DNA of 64,000 nucleotides from an uncultured Granulosicoccaceae bacterium (lineage in GTDB: Bacteria; Pseudomonadota; Gammaproteobacteria; Granulosicoccales; Granulosicoccaceae), in contig CAKZVB010000039.1 in assembly GCA_937922015.1 (NCBI GenBank), forward strand, positions 22,712 to 86,711, written 5' to 3'. Shown piece by piece: positions 11,370-20,455 of the stretch. Made by a program: the position numbers and the translations under genes. The first letter of the stretch is position 1. Every line of letters begins with the position of its first letter. A model generated the notes under the pieces. That model did not search any database and was not told where the DNA came from. It saw only the letters and a program-made list of their open reading frames with translations.

Positions 11370-13298
11370 CTATCCCTTACCACGCCACGGGATAGTACGG
11401 TTAATCACCCAACGCATTATCAAATCAAATAGTAGACCCAACACGCCCAATAGAATGATTGTCACCCAGATGATTTCGTAATCACTCTGCTTGCGGGCAA
11501 CATTTTCAACGAAACCGATTCCGGTGGTGCCCGCTAACATTTCTGCTGCTACTAACGTACCCCAGCACACACCAATCGATATACGTATACCTGTTAATAT
11601 TTCAGGCAAGGAATTTGGCAGTATCACATTCTTTATGATTTGACGCTTCGTCGCTCCAAGTGAGTGGGCAGCATGTATCTTTGAAAGTTGTGTACCGGTG
11701 GCACCCGTTCTGGCAGAGATCACCATAATGGCAAACGCGACCATGAATAACAGGAAAATCTTTCCATCATCCTGGATACCGAAGATGGTTAAAATCAAAG
11801 GCGCCCAAGCCAGCGGAGGTACCGGACGATAGAGTTCTATCAACGGGTCAAAGAAGCCTTTGGCAAATCTCGACAGACCCATAAAAAGACCGAGCGGCAC
11901 ACCCAGAAGAATGCCGAAGAACAAGCCCGCCAGCACTCTTAATATCGAATCCCAGATATGTCCCATTGGTACCGGCACACTCATAGAGGGGAAATTACCC
12001 GTGGCGACATTGAGTACTTTTGTTTTCAGGTTCTCGTTAATTGATCCATCGGGCTGGTGCCTCGGGTATTCACCCGGTACCAGATCGGCAATCCAGTCCG
12101 GTATAAAAAAGCCTGCCATCTCGGCCAGTGGTTTCTGCTGATACCACAGCATAGGTATGCCCTTATAACCGATATCAGGATCTGAAATTCGTACCAGTGT
12201 TGCCAGGGTATCAGATGGCTTGGGTAACCAGCGCCCTGAACCTTGCTCACTACAGGAGGTATTACCCGCTTCGATTGTTCCACTTGGCATCGCGATAGCA
12301 TCGATAAATCTGAGACTACCCTGCTGACGGTAGGCCTCCGCTTCAAACAACCGCACTGAAGCTTCCACCTGATCCAATGCGTTTGGCGGAAATACAGTAC
12401 CGTCGTCTATACGCTTGTACATTTTATTGATTTGTTTAACGTAGGTTTCACGTGCCTGCAGCTCTTTCTTTTCAAGCTCGCTTGAGTCAAACCCCGCTTG
12501 CAGTTGCTTTATCTTGTCGCCGATTTCCTTGATACGGGCATCGAACACCGCACCAGTATTACGAATCCGGGTAAAGTCTTTGGCAATGGCCGCAACTTCA
12601 TCAGCAACCGCAGCGAACTTGCGACCTCTTTCAGTCACCGGATACGTTGGTACCTCAGTTGTAGACTCACCCCAACCAGGCTGCGCAAGCGCTTTTTCAA
12701 TCTCCGCGGCACTTGCAGCACCCGGATGTGCGGGATCAGCCAGTTTTGCCCGGACGTCGTCAACTCTTTGCGCTATCTCTGCAATGCGCTTTTGCACCTG
12801 CGGATCAACGTTGTCAGGCGATGCCATCGATTGCAGCGCACTGCGAAGCTGGCCAACCAGCGCACCATATTCTGTTTTCTCAGCATCAGTGAAACCCGAC
12901 CGTGCAAGATCTCTATCCAGCTGATTAAGCTGCGCACTATCTCTCGCCAGCAGCGATGTACCTTTCAGCAAACGTGAATCGATGGGAAAGATTGACCGCA
13001 TCGGGTTGATAGCGGTATCCACTTTCGCTACCTGACAAAGCTCATTGGCCGCGTCTGGAAAGTATGACCGGGCAGCATCCCATGAAAAATAAAACCAGAT
13101 CACCAGTATGCTTGCAACACCGGCAAACACCCAGTACCAACCGCCAAGGGCACGTTCCGGATTACCGAAAACGGCATCTGTTTTCTCGTTGCGAATAATA
13201 CGACGACCATAGATGGTGGCCGCAACAAGACCGATCAACAACAAAATAAAAATCAGTCCGACAATAAAACCGCGGTGTTCTGCAATAGCACTGAACAT
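11370..13298 (-). CDS. ABC transporter permease (TauC/SsuC/NrtB type) with large N-terminal TM/coiled-coil extension
   Basis: C-terminal BPD_transp_1 block (GATKRQIIKNVILPNSLPEILTGIRISIGVCWGTLVAAEM); start ATG 13298 overlaps upstream stop as TAATG. Confidence 0.88.
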   Translation of the reverse strand: MFSAIAEHRGFIVGLIFILLLIGLVAATIYGRRIIRNEKTDAVFGNPERALGGWYWVFAGVASILVIWFYFSWDAARSYFPDAANELCQVAKVDTAINPMRSIFPIDSRLLKGTSLLARDSAQLNQLDRDLARSGFTDAEKTEYGALVGQLRSALQSMASPDNVDPQVQKRIAEIAQRVDDVRAKLADPAHPGAASAAEIEKALAQPGWGESTTEVPTYPVTERGRKFAAVADEVAAIAKDFTRIRNTGAVFDARIKEIGDKIKQLQAGFDSSELEKKELQARETYVKQINKMYKRIDDGTVFPPNALDQVEASVRLFEAEAYRQQGSLRFIDAIAMPSGTIEAGNTSCSEQGSGRWLPKPSDTLATLVRISDPDIGYKGIPMLWYQQKPLAEMAGFFIPDWIADLVPGEYPRHQPDGSINENLKTKVLNVATGNFPSMSVPVPMGHIWDSILRVLAGLFFGILLGVPLGLFMGLSRFAKGFFDPLIELYRPVPPLAWAPLILTIFGIQDDGKIFLLFMVAFAIMVISARTGATGTQLSKIHAAHSLGATKRQIIKNVILPNSLPEILTGIRISIGVCWGTLVAAEMLAGTTGIGFVENVARKQSDYEIIWVTIILLGVLGLLFDLIMRWVINRTIPWRGKG

Positions 13299-14095
13299 TA
13301 TAGTGTTTTCCCCATGATTTCCTCTTCCATATTCCATATCATGGAGAGTATCTCCTCGCGATTTTGTACAAACTGTGGATGATTTTTAATATCCCGCAGA
13401 TCGCCTTCCAGCCCCCACTCCGCAAACGGTAGACGATACTCTTTGTGCAACCGGCCCGGCCGGGGCGCCATTACAAACAACCTTTCCCCCAATAGAAGTG
13501 CCTCCTCAACAGAATGGGTAATAATCATTATGGTTTTGCCAGTCTCTTTCCATATCTTCAAAACCAGAGACTGCATTTTTTCACGAGTTAGCGCATCGAG
13601 TGCACCCAGGGGCTCATCCATCAGGATAAGGTCAGGGTCATTGATCAAACACCGCGCCAGCGCCACACGCTGCTGCATGCCCCCCGATAACTGATAGGTC
13701 GGAGTGTCACCAAAGCCCTGCAAGCCAACTATCTCCAGCCATTCTTCAACCTTTTTGGCGGTTTCTTTTTTGTTGTGTTTTTTCATTCGCAGACCGAAAT
13801 CTACATTTTGCGCCACCGTCAGCCACTCAAACAGTGCACCTTGCTGAAACACCATACCTCGCTCAACCCCCGGGCCGTCAATTTCCCGATTGTTCAGACT
13901 CAGCACACCACCGGTGGGGCGCAGGAAACCGGCTATCAGGTTCAACAAGGTTGTTTTGCCGCAGCCACTTGGCCCCAACACCGAAAGTAGCTCGCCTTGC
14001 TTGAGCGAGAAACTGACATCCTTCAATGCCTGCACGGCCTCACCGGCCGGGGTATGAAAGGTCATGTCAATGGAGTCTGCTACCAATTCACTCAT
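13298..14095 (-). CDS. ABC transporter ATP-binding protein (nitrate/sulfonate/taurine type)
   Basis: Walker A LGPSGCGKTTLL, signature LSGGMQQRVALAR, Walker B DLILMDEPLGALD. Confidence 0.95.
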   Translation of the reverse strand: MSELVADSIDMTFHTPAGEAVQALKDVSFSLKQGELLSVLGPSGCGKTTLLNLIAGFLRPTGGVLSLNNREIDGPGVERGMVFQQGALFEWLTVAQNVDFGLRMKKHNKKETAKKVEEWLEIVGLQGFGDTPTYQLSGGMQQRVALARCLINDPDLILMDEPLGALDALTREKMQSLVLKIWKETGKTIMIITHSVEEALLLGERLFVMAPRPGRLHKEYRLPFAEWGLEGDLRDIKNHPQFVQNREEILSMIWNMEEEIMGKTL

Positions 14096-14461
14096 ATGTG
14101 CCGCACGTTCTATGTTTGCAGGTTTACGACAGCGCCAGCTCAGCGCACGCCAGTGATCTATTTTCCAGTCCGCTGTCGGGGCCCGGGTTCCGGCTCAACG
14201 TGCCGGACAAACCGCAACTATACCGCGACCCGTCGCTAGTTATAGAGCCAATTGTACAAAATCGTGCTGCCTGTGGCGTGCTGTGAACAATGCCTGACCA
14301 GTACAGCAAGCAGGCACCAGCCTCCAGCTGCAATTGACCGCAAGTGGCCATCGGGGAATCTCTTTTGATCAGTGGTTCGATCGATAGATGCCCTGCGTGT
14401 GTATAAGGGTTTGTTCTTCGACATGAGATGGTCGGTACAGCTGGCCAACACAGCGCGTCTG

Positions 14462-14944
14462 CTAGTGCTGGTGACCACCAGGTCCATGCGCATGCCTGTG
14501 AGCGACTTCTTCCATAGTGGCCTCCCGGACATCGATTATTTCCACATCAAACTTAAGGTTTTTTCCAGCCAGAGGATGGTTGCTATCAACATCAATGTTA
14601 AATCTGCCGACCTTAACCACCGTTGCCCTCACCTCGCCCTTCGATGTGTTGACAGAGACAATTTTTCCCACCACGGGCTTTGCCCTGCCGATAAGATGCT
14701 TCACAGGAACACGCTGAATCCCCTCTTCATTTCTCAGTCCATACCCCTGCTCCGGCGTCAGCGTCACCGAGAAGCGATCACCCGGTGAGCGACCCAGCAT
14801 CTCGTCTTCCAGACCAGGCAATATTCCCCTGTGACCGTGCAGGTATAACATTGGCTCACTGCTTGTGGAATCTTCTGTGTAGTCACCACCGATTTCGGTC
14901 AATTGGTAATGGAAAGTTACAACGGTATTGTTGGCGATTTGCAT
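14462..14944 (-). CDS. slyD: FKBP-type peptidyl-prolyl cis-trans isomerase, SlyD-like
   Basis: MQIANNTVVTFHYQLTEIGG..., HGHRGILPGLEDEMLGRSPGDRFSVTLTPEQGYG, NHPLAGKNLKFDVEI; His-rich tail. Confidence 0.92.
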   Translation of the reverse strand: MQIANNTVVTFHYQLTEIGGDYTEDSTSSEPMLYLHGHRGILPGLEDEMLGRSPGDRFSVTLTPEQGYGLRNEEGIQRVPVKHLIGRAKPVVGKIVSVNTSKGEVRATVVKVGRFNIDVDSNHPLAGKNLKFDVEIIDVREATMEEVAHRHAHGPGGHQH

Positions 14945-15085
14945 TGCTTAACCTGTGGGAATGTGTCGTGTTGAGTCGAGTCGACAGCGGTTGGGTTATT
15001 CGATAAAGGTGATTATACGTCTACTAAAAAGGACAATAGCTTGCCCTGCATGAAGCTGAGAGTTCACTTGCCTGCCCGAATAAAA

Positions 15086-15109
15086 AAGCCAAAGCACAGG
15101 CTTTGGCTT
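15086..15109 (-). terminator. Rho-independent terminator of the M48 protease gene
   Basis: Perfect 10-bp stem AAGCCAAAGC acag GCTTTGGCTT; T-run on the minus strand after the stem. Confidence 0.8.
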
Positions 15110-15134
15110 AGAAAAATGAATAAAAAACAGGTAG

Positions 15135-16676
15135 CTATCTAGCAACTCTGGCCTGTGTTACGCCGGCCTTAACATTACGGGCAAATTGAGGATTGATTCT
15201 GGTGATCTGCAGGACCTCTGTTTTGCCCGCGGCCAGCACACCGCTAAGGCGCCTGGTCACATCCTGCATTCTGCCGTTTGCGTCAGGAAATAATATTCGC
15301 AGCGCAACATTGGTCACATTTCGCGGGGTCTTGTTTTGCAGCCTCACTCGAAGCACACCGCTTTCATCAACCTGAGCTTTTGCCACCACGTATTTTCCGG
15401 GGTTTTTCGGCAGATCAAGGTCAACCAGTGACCCGAACGCTTGCTGCCCTGCCGGGCTTTTATGCCCCGCCGCCTTGGTATACTGAGCGACGGCCTCATC
15501 GTTGCGTCCGCTTGCGCGGGCGATATTGCCCAGCGCGTTGTGTGCATTCGCGGTGGGCAAGAGCTCCAGACTTCTGCTCAGTGATCGACGCGCTGTTGCG
15601 TAATCGCCTGCCTCTTCACTGATCAGGCCAAGTTGCAGGTGGTAGTAGAAGAATTCATCGTTAAGGCCGATCGCTTTGTTGTAGTGTTGTCTGGCACTGT
15701 TAATATTTTTCTTCTCAACATCAATATCTCCCAGAAAACTGAAAAAATGACCTTCTCGCGGCTCAATGGCAATTGCCTGACGGGTCAGCGAAGTGGCCCG
15801 GTTATAATCTTTTTTCTCAAACGCTTTCTTGGCCTCTTCGAAGGCCTTATACGCTGGCTCAGCCTGCTGCAGCCTTGAGAGATTTTGCCGGTATTCGACG
15901 GCTTTCACGTCACCACCTTTAGGCATTGCCGCCACCATTGCACGATTCGCAGCCAGCCGTTCAGCCGATGGGGGATGACTGGCAAACAGCCCGTTTATAA
16001 AACCACCAGCGCGCTTGCTGTCCTTGGACAGCGCCAGAAAAGTCGCCTGCAAATCAACCGCACCCTGCGGGTCATACCCTGCTCTTGCCATGTATTTAAT
16101 GCCGAACTCGTCTGACTCGCGCTCCGCGTCGCGGCCATATTTGGTGTTGATCAGTTGCGCGCCGACACTTGCGCCTATTTGCGCCAGATTAGAGTACTCC
16201 TTGCCGGAGCTTGCAATGGTCGCTGCCATCAGCCCACCCTGCAGCAACATTCCCCTGGTCTGGCTTTTGACACCATGTTTTGCCGCTGCGTGCACAATTT
16301 CGTGGCCCAGTACTGCGGCGAGTTCGGCCTCGCTTTTCATTTTCGTCAGCAGACCGCGGTTAATCGCGATTTTGCCACCCGGCAGCGCCCAGGCGTTCGG
16401 CACACTGGAATTGATTACCTTAAACTCATAGGGGAGTTTGCGATCGCTGACTGACGCCAGCCGCTGACCGACCTTGTTGACATAAGCCTGGACACGCGGG
16501 TCCGTCACGTAGTCGCCACCTTGTGATTGCCGAATAGGCGAATACTGTTGCTTACCAATGCCCAGCTCCCAGTCTTCGCCCACAAAACTAAGTTCTTTCT
16601 TACCGGTTACCGGGTTCGTCGCACAGCCGCTGACCGCCAGCAGTGCCACTATCAGCAGATTTACCCAAATTTTCAT
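15135..16676 (-). CDS. M48-family metalloprotease with TPR repeats (BepA-like lipoprotein)
   Basis: Lipobox VSGC; zinc motif LGHEIVHAAAKHG; C-terminal TPRs. Confidence 0.92.
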   Translation of the reverse strand: MKIWVNLLIVALLAVSGCATNPVTGKKELSFVGEDWELGIGKQQYSPIRQSQGGDYVTDPRVQAYVNKVGQRLASVSDRKLPYEFKVINSSVPNAWALPGGKIAINRGLLTKMKSEAELAAVLGHEIVHAAAKHGVKSQTRGMLLQGGLMAATIASSGKEYSNLAQIGASVGAQLINTKYGRDAERESDEFGIKYMARAGYDPQGAVDLQATFLALSKDSKRAGGFINGLFASHPPSAERLAANRAMVAAMPKGGDVKAVEYRQNLSRLQQAEPAYKAFEEAKKAFEKKDYNRATSLTRQAIAIEPREGHFFSFLGDIDVEKKNINSARQHYNKAIGLNDEFFYYHLQLGLISEEAGDYATARRSLSRSLELLPTANAHNALGNIARASGRNDEAVAQYTKAAGHKSPAGQQAFGSLVDLDLPKNPGKYVVAKAQVDESGVLRVRLQNKTPRNVTNVALRILFPDANGRMQDVTRRLSGVLAAGKTEVLQITRINPQFARNVKAGVTQARVAR

Positions 16677-17247
16677 TCACTCAGTCCTTCCAAAAAATAT
16701 TCACCAATATTACATAAGCAGCTGACTTTACGCAGTATTTGCTTAAATTATGTTCGCCTCCTGCCGTTACTCCTGACTACATTCCAGCATATTGCGCTTG
16801 CCATACAGTCACCCATGACACGCGGACAAATTGATAGTCTTTTGCTCCAACACCAAGGCCTGACAACGCCGGATAGGTCCAAGTTTAACGAAATAACGCC
16901 CGGCGAAGTACCCGATAAACTGAACCCCCATCTGCACTGCGGCGAGTGGCGTCAATAATGCTGACAATAGATGGTCACCCCGCCCCCGGCGGACGCTTTA
17001 AATTCCGAGGTAGATTAGCCCGTGCTTTTTTATAGTTTTCATATTTTGCGCGATTTTTATTGCGCTGTTGTGCCCGCACAAACCCATGCGAAGTTCGTAT
17101 ACCAGTGCTAGCGCCAAATAAGCCGTATACGGTGACCCACCACAGTACCGGGCAGCAATACAAAATCAACGATTATCTGCTCGATGAATACGACTACACG
17201 CCGCCGCAAGCGATCGAACAGCCACAGTGTTTTATAACGGGGGCAAT

Positions 17248-19113
17248 ATGAGCAGCATCAACCCATTGAAGTACCGACAGGACATAGACGGCTTAAGAGC
17301 CGTAGCTGTACTTGCCGTTTTACTTTTCCATCTCGACCCCGGCTATCTGAACGCCGGTTATCTTGGTGTCGATATCTTCTTTGTGATTTCCGGATACCTG
17401 ATCACTCGAATCGTCTACACCGAGTTGATGAATCGCAAATATTCGGTCACGAACTTCTACGTTCGTCGATCCAAGCGCATTCTGCCGCCGTTGTATTTCA
17501 TGGCCGTGGTAACCCTGATTGCGGGTTACGTCATCTTGTTACCAAACGATTTTTATAAAACAGGAATCGCCGTATTGGGGGCCATACTATTCGCCTCTAA
17601 TATGCAGTTCGCCCTCAGAACAGGAGACTACTTCTCATCTGATTCATCCGAATGGCCAATGCTACATACCTGGTCGCTGTCAGTTGAAGAACAATATTAC
17701 TTCGTTCTGCCAATAGCATTGATCATCATTATCAGGTTCCTGAAGGTAAACCTGATCGCCACGATGTGTGTGGTCGCCTTTGCCAGCTTCGCATTAGCAG
17801 AGTTCATGTCGGCAAAAAGTAATCTGGCGGGCTTGAGCTATTACTTTTTACTAACCAGAATGGGAGAGCTATTAGTCGGTTCAATTCTCGCCATCCTGCA
17901 CGCAAAGGGCACGTTAGAAAAGAGCAATTCCGATCTGGTTGCGGCTATTGCTACCGCAATACTTATTGCTACGCTGGTATTTTTTGACAAGCAGTTTGCG
18001 TTTCCCGGGTTCTCGGCCCTGCTGGCCTGCATACCGATCGCGTTACTCATTCACTGCGAAAACACATGGGTCAACAGACTGCTCGAAAACAAGGTGATTG
18101 TCTGGATCGGGCTGCTATCTTACTCACTTTACCTGTTTCACTGGCCGGTACTGGCGTTTGCCCGCTATATACTTAACACCACAGAAGGCTACCTGCACTT
18201 GCCTCTGGGTGTACAAGCAATCTGTCTCGTGCTCATATTTTTGCTCAGTATCATTTCATACTACGCCGTCGAACGACCGCTGCGAAAGTTAAAAGTTGGT
18301 GGCATTAAAGCATTGATTCTGTACTTTCTAATCCCCAGTGGCGCGTTAGCACTTCTGGCACTTGGTGTGGTAGTGAACAAAGGCCTTCCACAGCGCCTGA
18401 GCACCGATACTATTGATACCGGGCTGCAGTTCAGTCACATCGACAAGAAACAATGCCCTTCTCTGGTCAATATTGGTTGTGTTGGTGGAGATAAAGCCAG
18501 TGGCAAAGAGATACTTTTCTATGGAAACAGCCATGCAGAACATTATTTCGAAATGATCTCGCTTCTCGCCAAAGACAGCGACATGAGTGTAAAACTCTAC
18601 GCAGCGGGCGGATGTGGTTTGAAGAAAAAATCAACTAAATGCGCCTCAACCAGATCAGCCTATGCTGAAGCATTACAGCAGGGCACAGAAATTTCCATTC
18701 TCGCATTCAGATGGGATAGCGATTTCAGAGACGACGAATTCCTTACCGAGCTCGATGAGCTGATTAAACAGGCACAGACGGGATCAGCCAGAGTGATCGT
18801 GTTGGCCCAGCCGCCGCTGTTGAATTTCAACCCGCCGAAAATCGAAAACTGCAGACGCCTGGGTATATCCTGTCCTAAGCCCGCCAGCGACGTCGATGAT
18901 CTTTACCCGACTTACAATGATTCCATCAAGCTAAGAGTAACTGCACTGGGCGCTGAATTTTTCGATCCATTTGACTCAATAGAAGACACTACCCAACTCT
19001 ACGAAGACGATAAACTACTGTACTCCGACATGGATCACCTTTCTGTCTATGGTGGCAGATGGCTCTATGAGAATTTAGCTGCACGGGAATCAACACCCCT
19101 GACCTCAAATTAA
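17248..19113 (+). CDS. Acyltransferase-3 family (OafA-like) protein with C-terminal SGNH-like domain
   Basis: YRQDIDGLRAVAVLAVLLFHL, GYLGVDIFFVISGYLI, SLSVEEQYY; C-terminal FYGNSHAEHYFEM and DMDHLSVYGGRW. Confidence 0.93.
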   Translation: MSSINPLKYRQDIDGLRAVAVLAVLLFHLDPGYLNAGYLGVDIFFVISGYLITRIVYTELMNRKYSVTNFYVRRSKRILPPLYFMAVVTLIAGYVILLPNDFYKTGIAVLGAILFASNMQFALRTGDYFSSDSSEWPMLHTWSLSVEEQYYFVLPIALIIIIRFLKVNLIATMCVVAFASFALAEFMSAKSNLAGLSYYFLLTRMGELLVGSILAILHAKGTLEKSNSDLVAAIATAILIATLVFFDKQFAFPGFSALLACIPIALLIHCENTWVNRLLENKVIVWIGLLSYSLYLFHWPVLAFARYILNTTEGYLHLPLGVQAICLVLIFLLSIISYYAVERPLRKLKVGGIKALILYFLIPSGALALLALGVVVNKGLPQRLSTDTIDTGLQFSHIDKKQCPSLVNIGCVGGDKASGKEILFYGNSHAEHYFEMISLLAKDSDMSVKLYAAGGCGLKKKSTKCASTRSAYAEALQQGTEISILAFRWDSDFRDDEFLTELDELIKQAQTGSARVIVLAQPPLLNFNPPKIENCRRLGISCPKPASDVDDLYPTYNDSIKLRVTALGAEFFDPFDSIEDTTQLYEDDKLLYSDMDHLSVYGGRWLYENLAARESTPLTSN

Positions 19114-19236
19114 CGAGCAGTGTTAGAAGGACAAAACCACCCTCCCCGTGACAGGGAGGTACTGCAAAAGCACCCGTGAAATTGCCTTTTTGCACCGATG
19201 TGGTAACTTAAAAACAGCTTAACCTGTACCATCGGT

Positions 19237-19611
19237 ATGAACCGCTCAACTCGACAATTCACTCTCGCCATGCTTTTGATACCGCCGCTATGCTTTGGCG
19301 GCGGCTGGATGCTCGGACGCATGGATATGACGGGCCTGAAAAAAGCGGTTGTTGACTCATACGTGAGTCGCTACCACGCCGTCAGCGGCAGCAATACCGA
19401 AGAAGCAGTCTACTATGTGATCAGTGAAAACCAGTCTATGCTGCAGGAATTCGCCAACACAAACCCTGATATCCACCGAATTGAAAACGGCGGCCTTCCG
19501 ACACTTTTCAACGTGCATATCAGTTACCCGCAACGGCGTGATGTCGTCAGGAAACTACGGGGTCTGGACACAGTATCCGCTGTTTTTACCGTACCGTTTA
19601 TGTGTCATTAG
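19237..19611 (+). CDS. Hypothetical single-pass membrane/secreted protein, 124 aa
   Basis: ORF with N-terminal hydrophobic segment (LAMLLIPPLCFGGGWMLG); no family recognised. Confidence 0.55.
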   Translation: MNRSTRQFTLAMLLIPPLCFGGGWMLGRMDMTGLKKAVVDSYVSRYHAVSGSNTEEAVYYVISENQSMLQEFANTNPDIHRIENGGLPTLFNVHISYPQRRDVVRKLRGLDTVSAVFTVPFMCH

Positions 19612-19641
19612 CGGACCGGATTACTTCAACACCTTGCCTCA

Positions 19642-20103
19642 TCAGGGTGCAACGGATATCTCATCGTCGTATTGCGGAATCTGATCCAACGGAGGTATTG
19701 CTACCGGGTTGCCATTCTCGTCGACGGCAACAAAGGTAAAAGTCGCCTCGGTTACTTTTTCCCTGGAGCCAATCTGGCCGCGACGGACCCAGGCTTCAAT
19801 CAATATATCCATAGATGACTTACCAGTACGGCTTATGGAAGTGTATACGGCCAATATGTCACCCACTTTGACAGGCTGAATAAAGCTCATGCTATCTATT
19901 GCTACGGTGACGACTCTGCCCTGCGCTCTTTGACTGGCCGCAATACCACCCGCTATATCCATTTGCGACAATACCCAGCCACCGAAAATATCACCGGCGG
20001 GATTGGTGTCCGCCGGCATTGCAACCGTTCTTGTCGTGGCCTTTCGCTTTTCAATGTCTGTCGTGGTATCAGTCACTATCATTTTGTCTCTGGTTATTGA
20101 CAT
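19642..20103 (-). CDS. Acyl-CoA thioesterase (hotdog fold, YciA-like)
   Basis: MPADTNPAGDIFGGWVLSQMDIAGGIAASQRAQGRVVTVAIDSMSF. Confidence 0.93.
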   Translation of the reverse strand: MSITRDKMIVTDTTTDIEKRKATTRTVAMPADTNPAGDIFGGWVLSQMDIAGGIAASQRAQGRVVTVAIDSMSFIQPVKVGDILAVYTSISRTGKSSMDILIEAWVRRGQIGSREKVTEATFTFVAVDENGNPVAIPPLDQIPQYDDEISVAP

Positions 20104-20455
20104 AAGGCGGGGATTCTACAAAGCACTGATTTCAGAGCACAACAGGCTTGAACAGGCGTGGCAAAAGGCGGTGTTCCACGACTATTCTAGCAAAAAGCAT
20201 CGGTGAAAATTCTGCCGTGCAATTCCGGCAGCGTAACATCCGCCACCAAGTCATCAATCAGGGGCCAGTTGGCGCGAATCTGGCAACACTACAACTTCAC
20301 CTGAATATCGCTGACTCGAGTGAACACGCGTGCAAATCCGGTTGCCTGCCTTCCAGCCGCCGTACCTGCGCACGCTTAAGCAGTTCGCGCCTGCAGAAAA
20401 CTCACAACATTGATTCTCGCGGCTACTCGTGGCCAATGATTTATCAACGGTAAGT

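Noticed and set aside
12498-12977. 159-aa and 136-aa plus ORFs antisense to the ABC permease
   Set aside because: Antisense to a clear CDS, with no recognisable domain; likely a consequence of coding-strand composition in the coiled-coil region.
14124-14532. Short ORFs in the gap between slyD and the ABC ATPase gene
   Set aside because: Overlapping ORFs on both strands with no RBS or family signal; checked as a possible substrate-binding protein remnant but no similarity seen.
14372-14788. 138-aa plus ORF antisense to slyD
   Set aside because: Antisense to a confident SlyD CDS.
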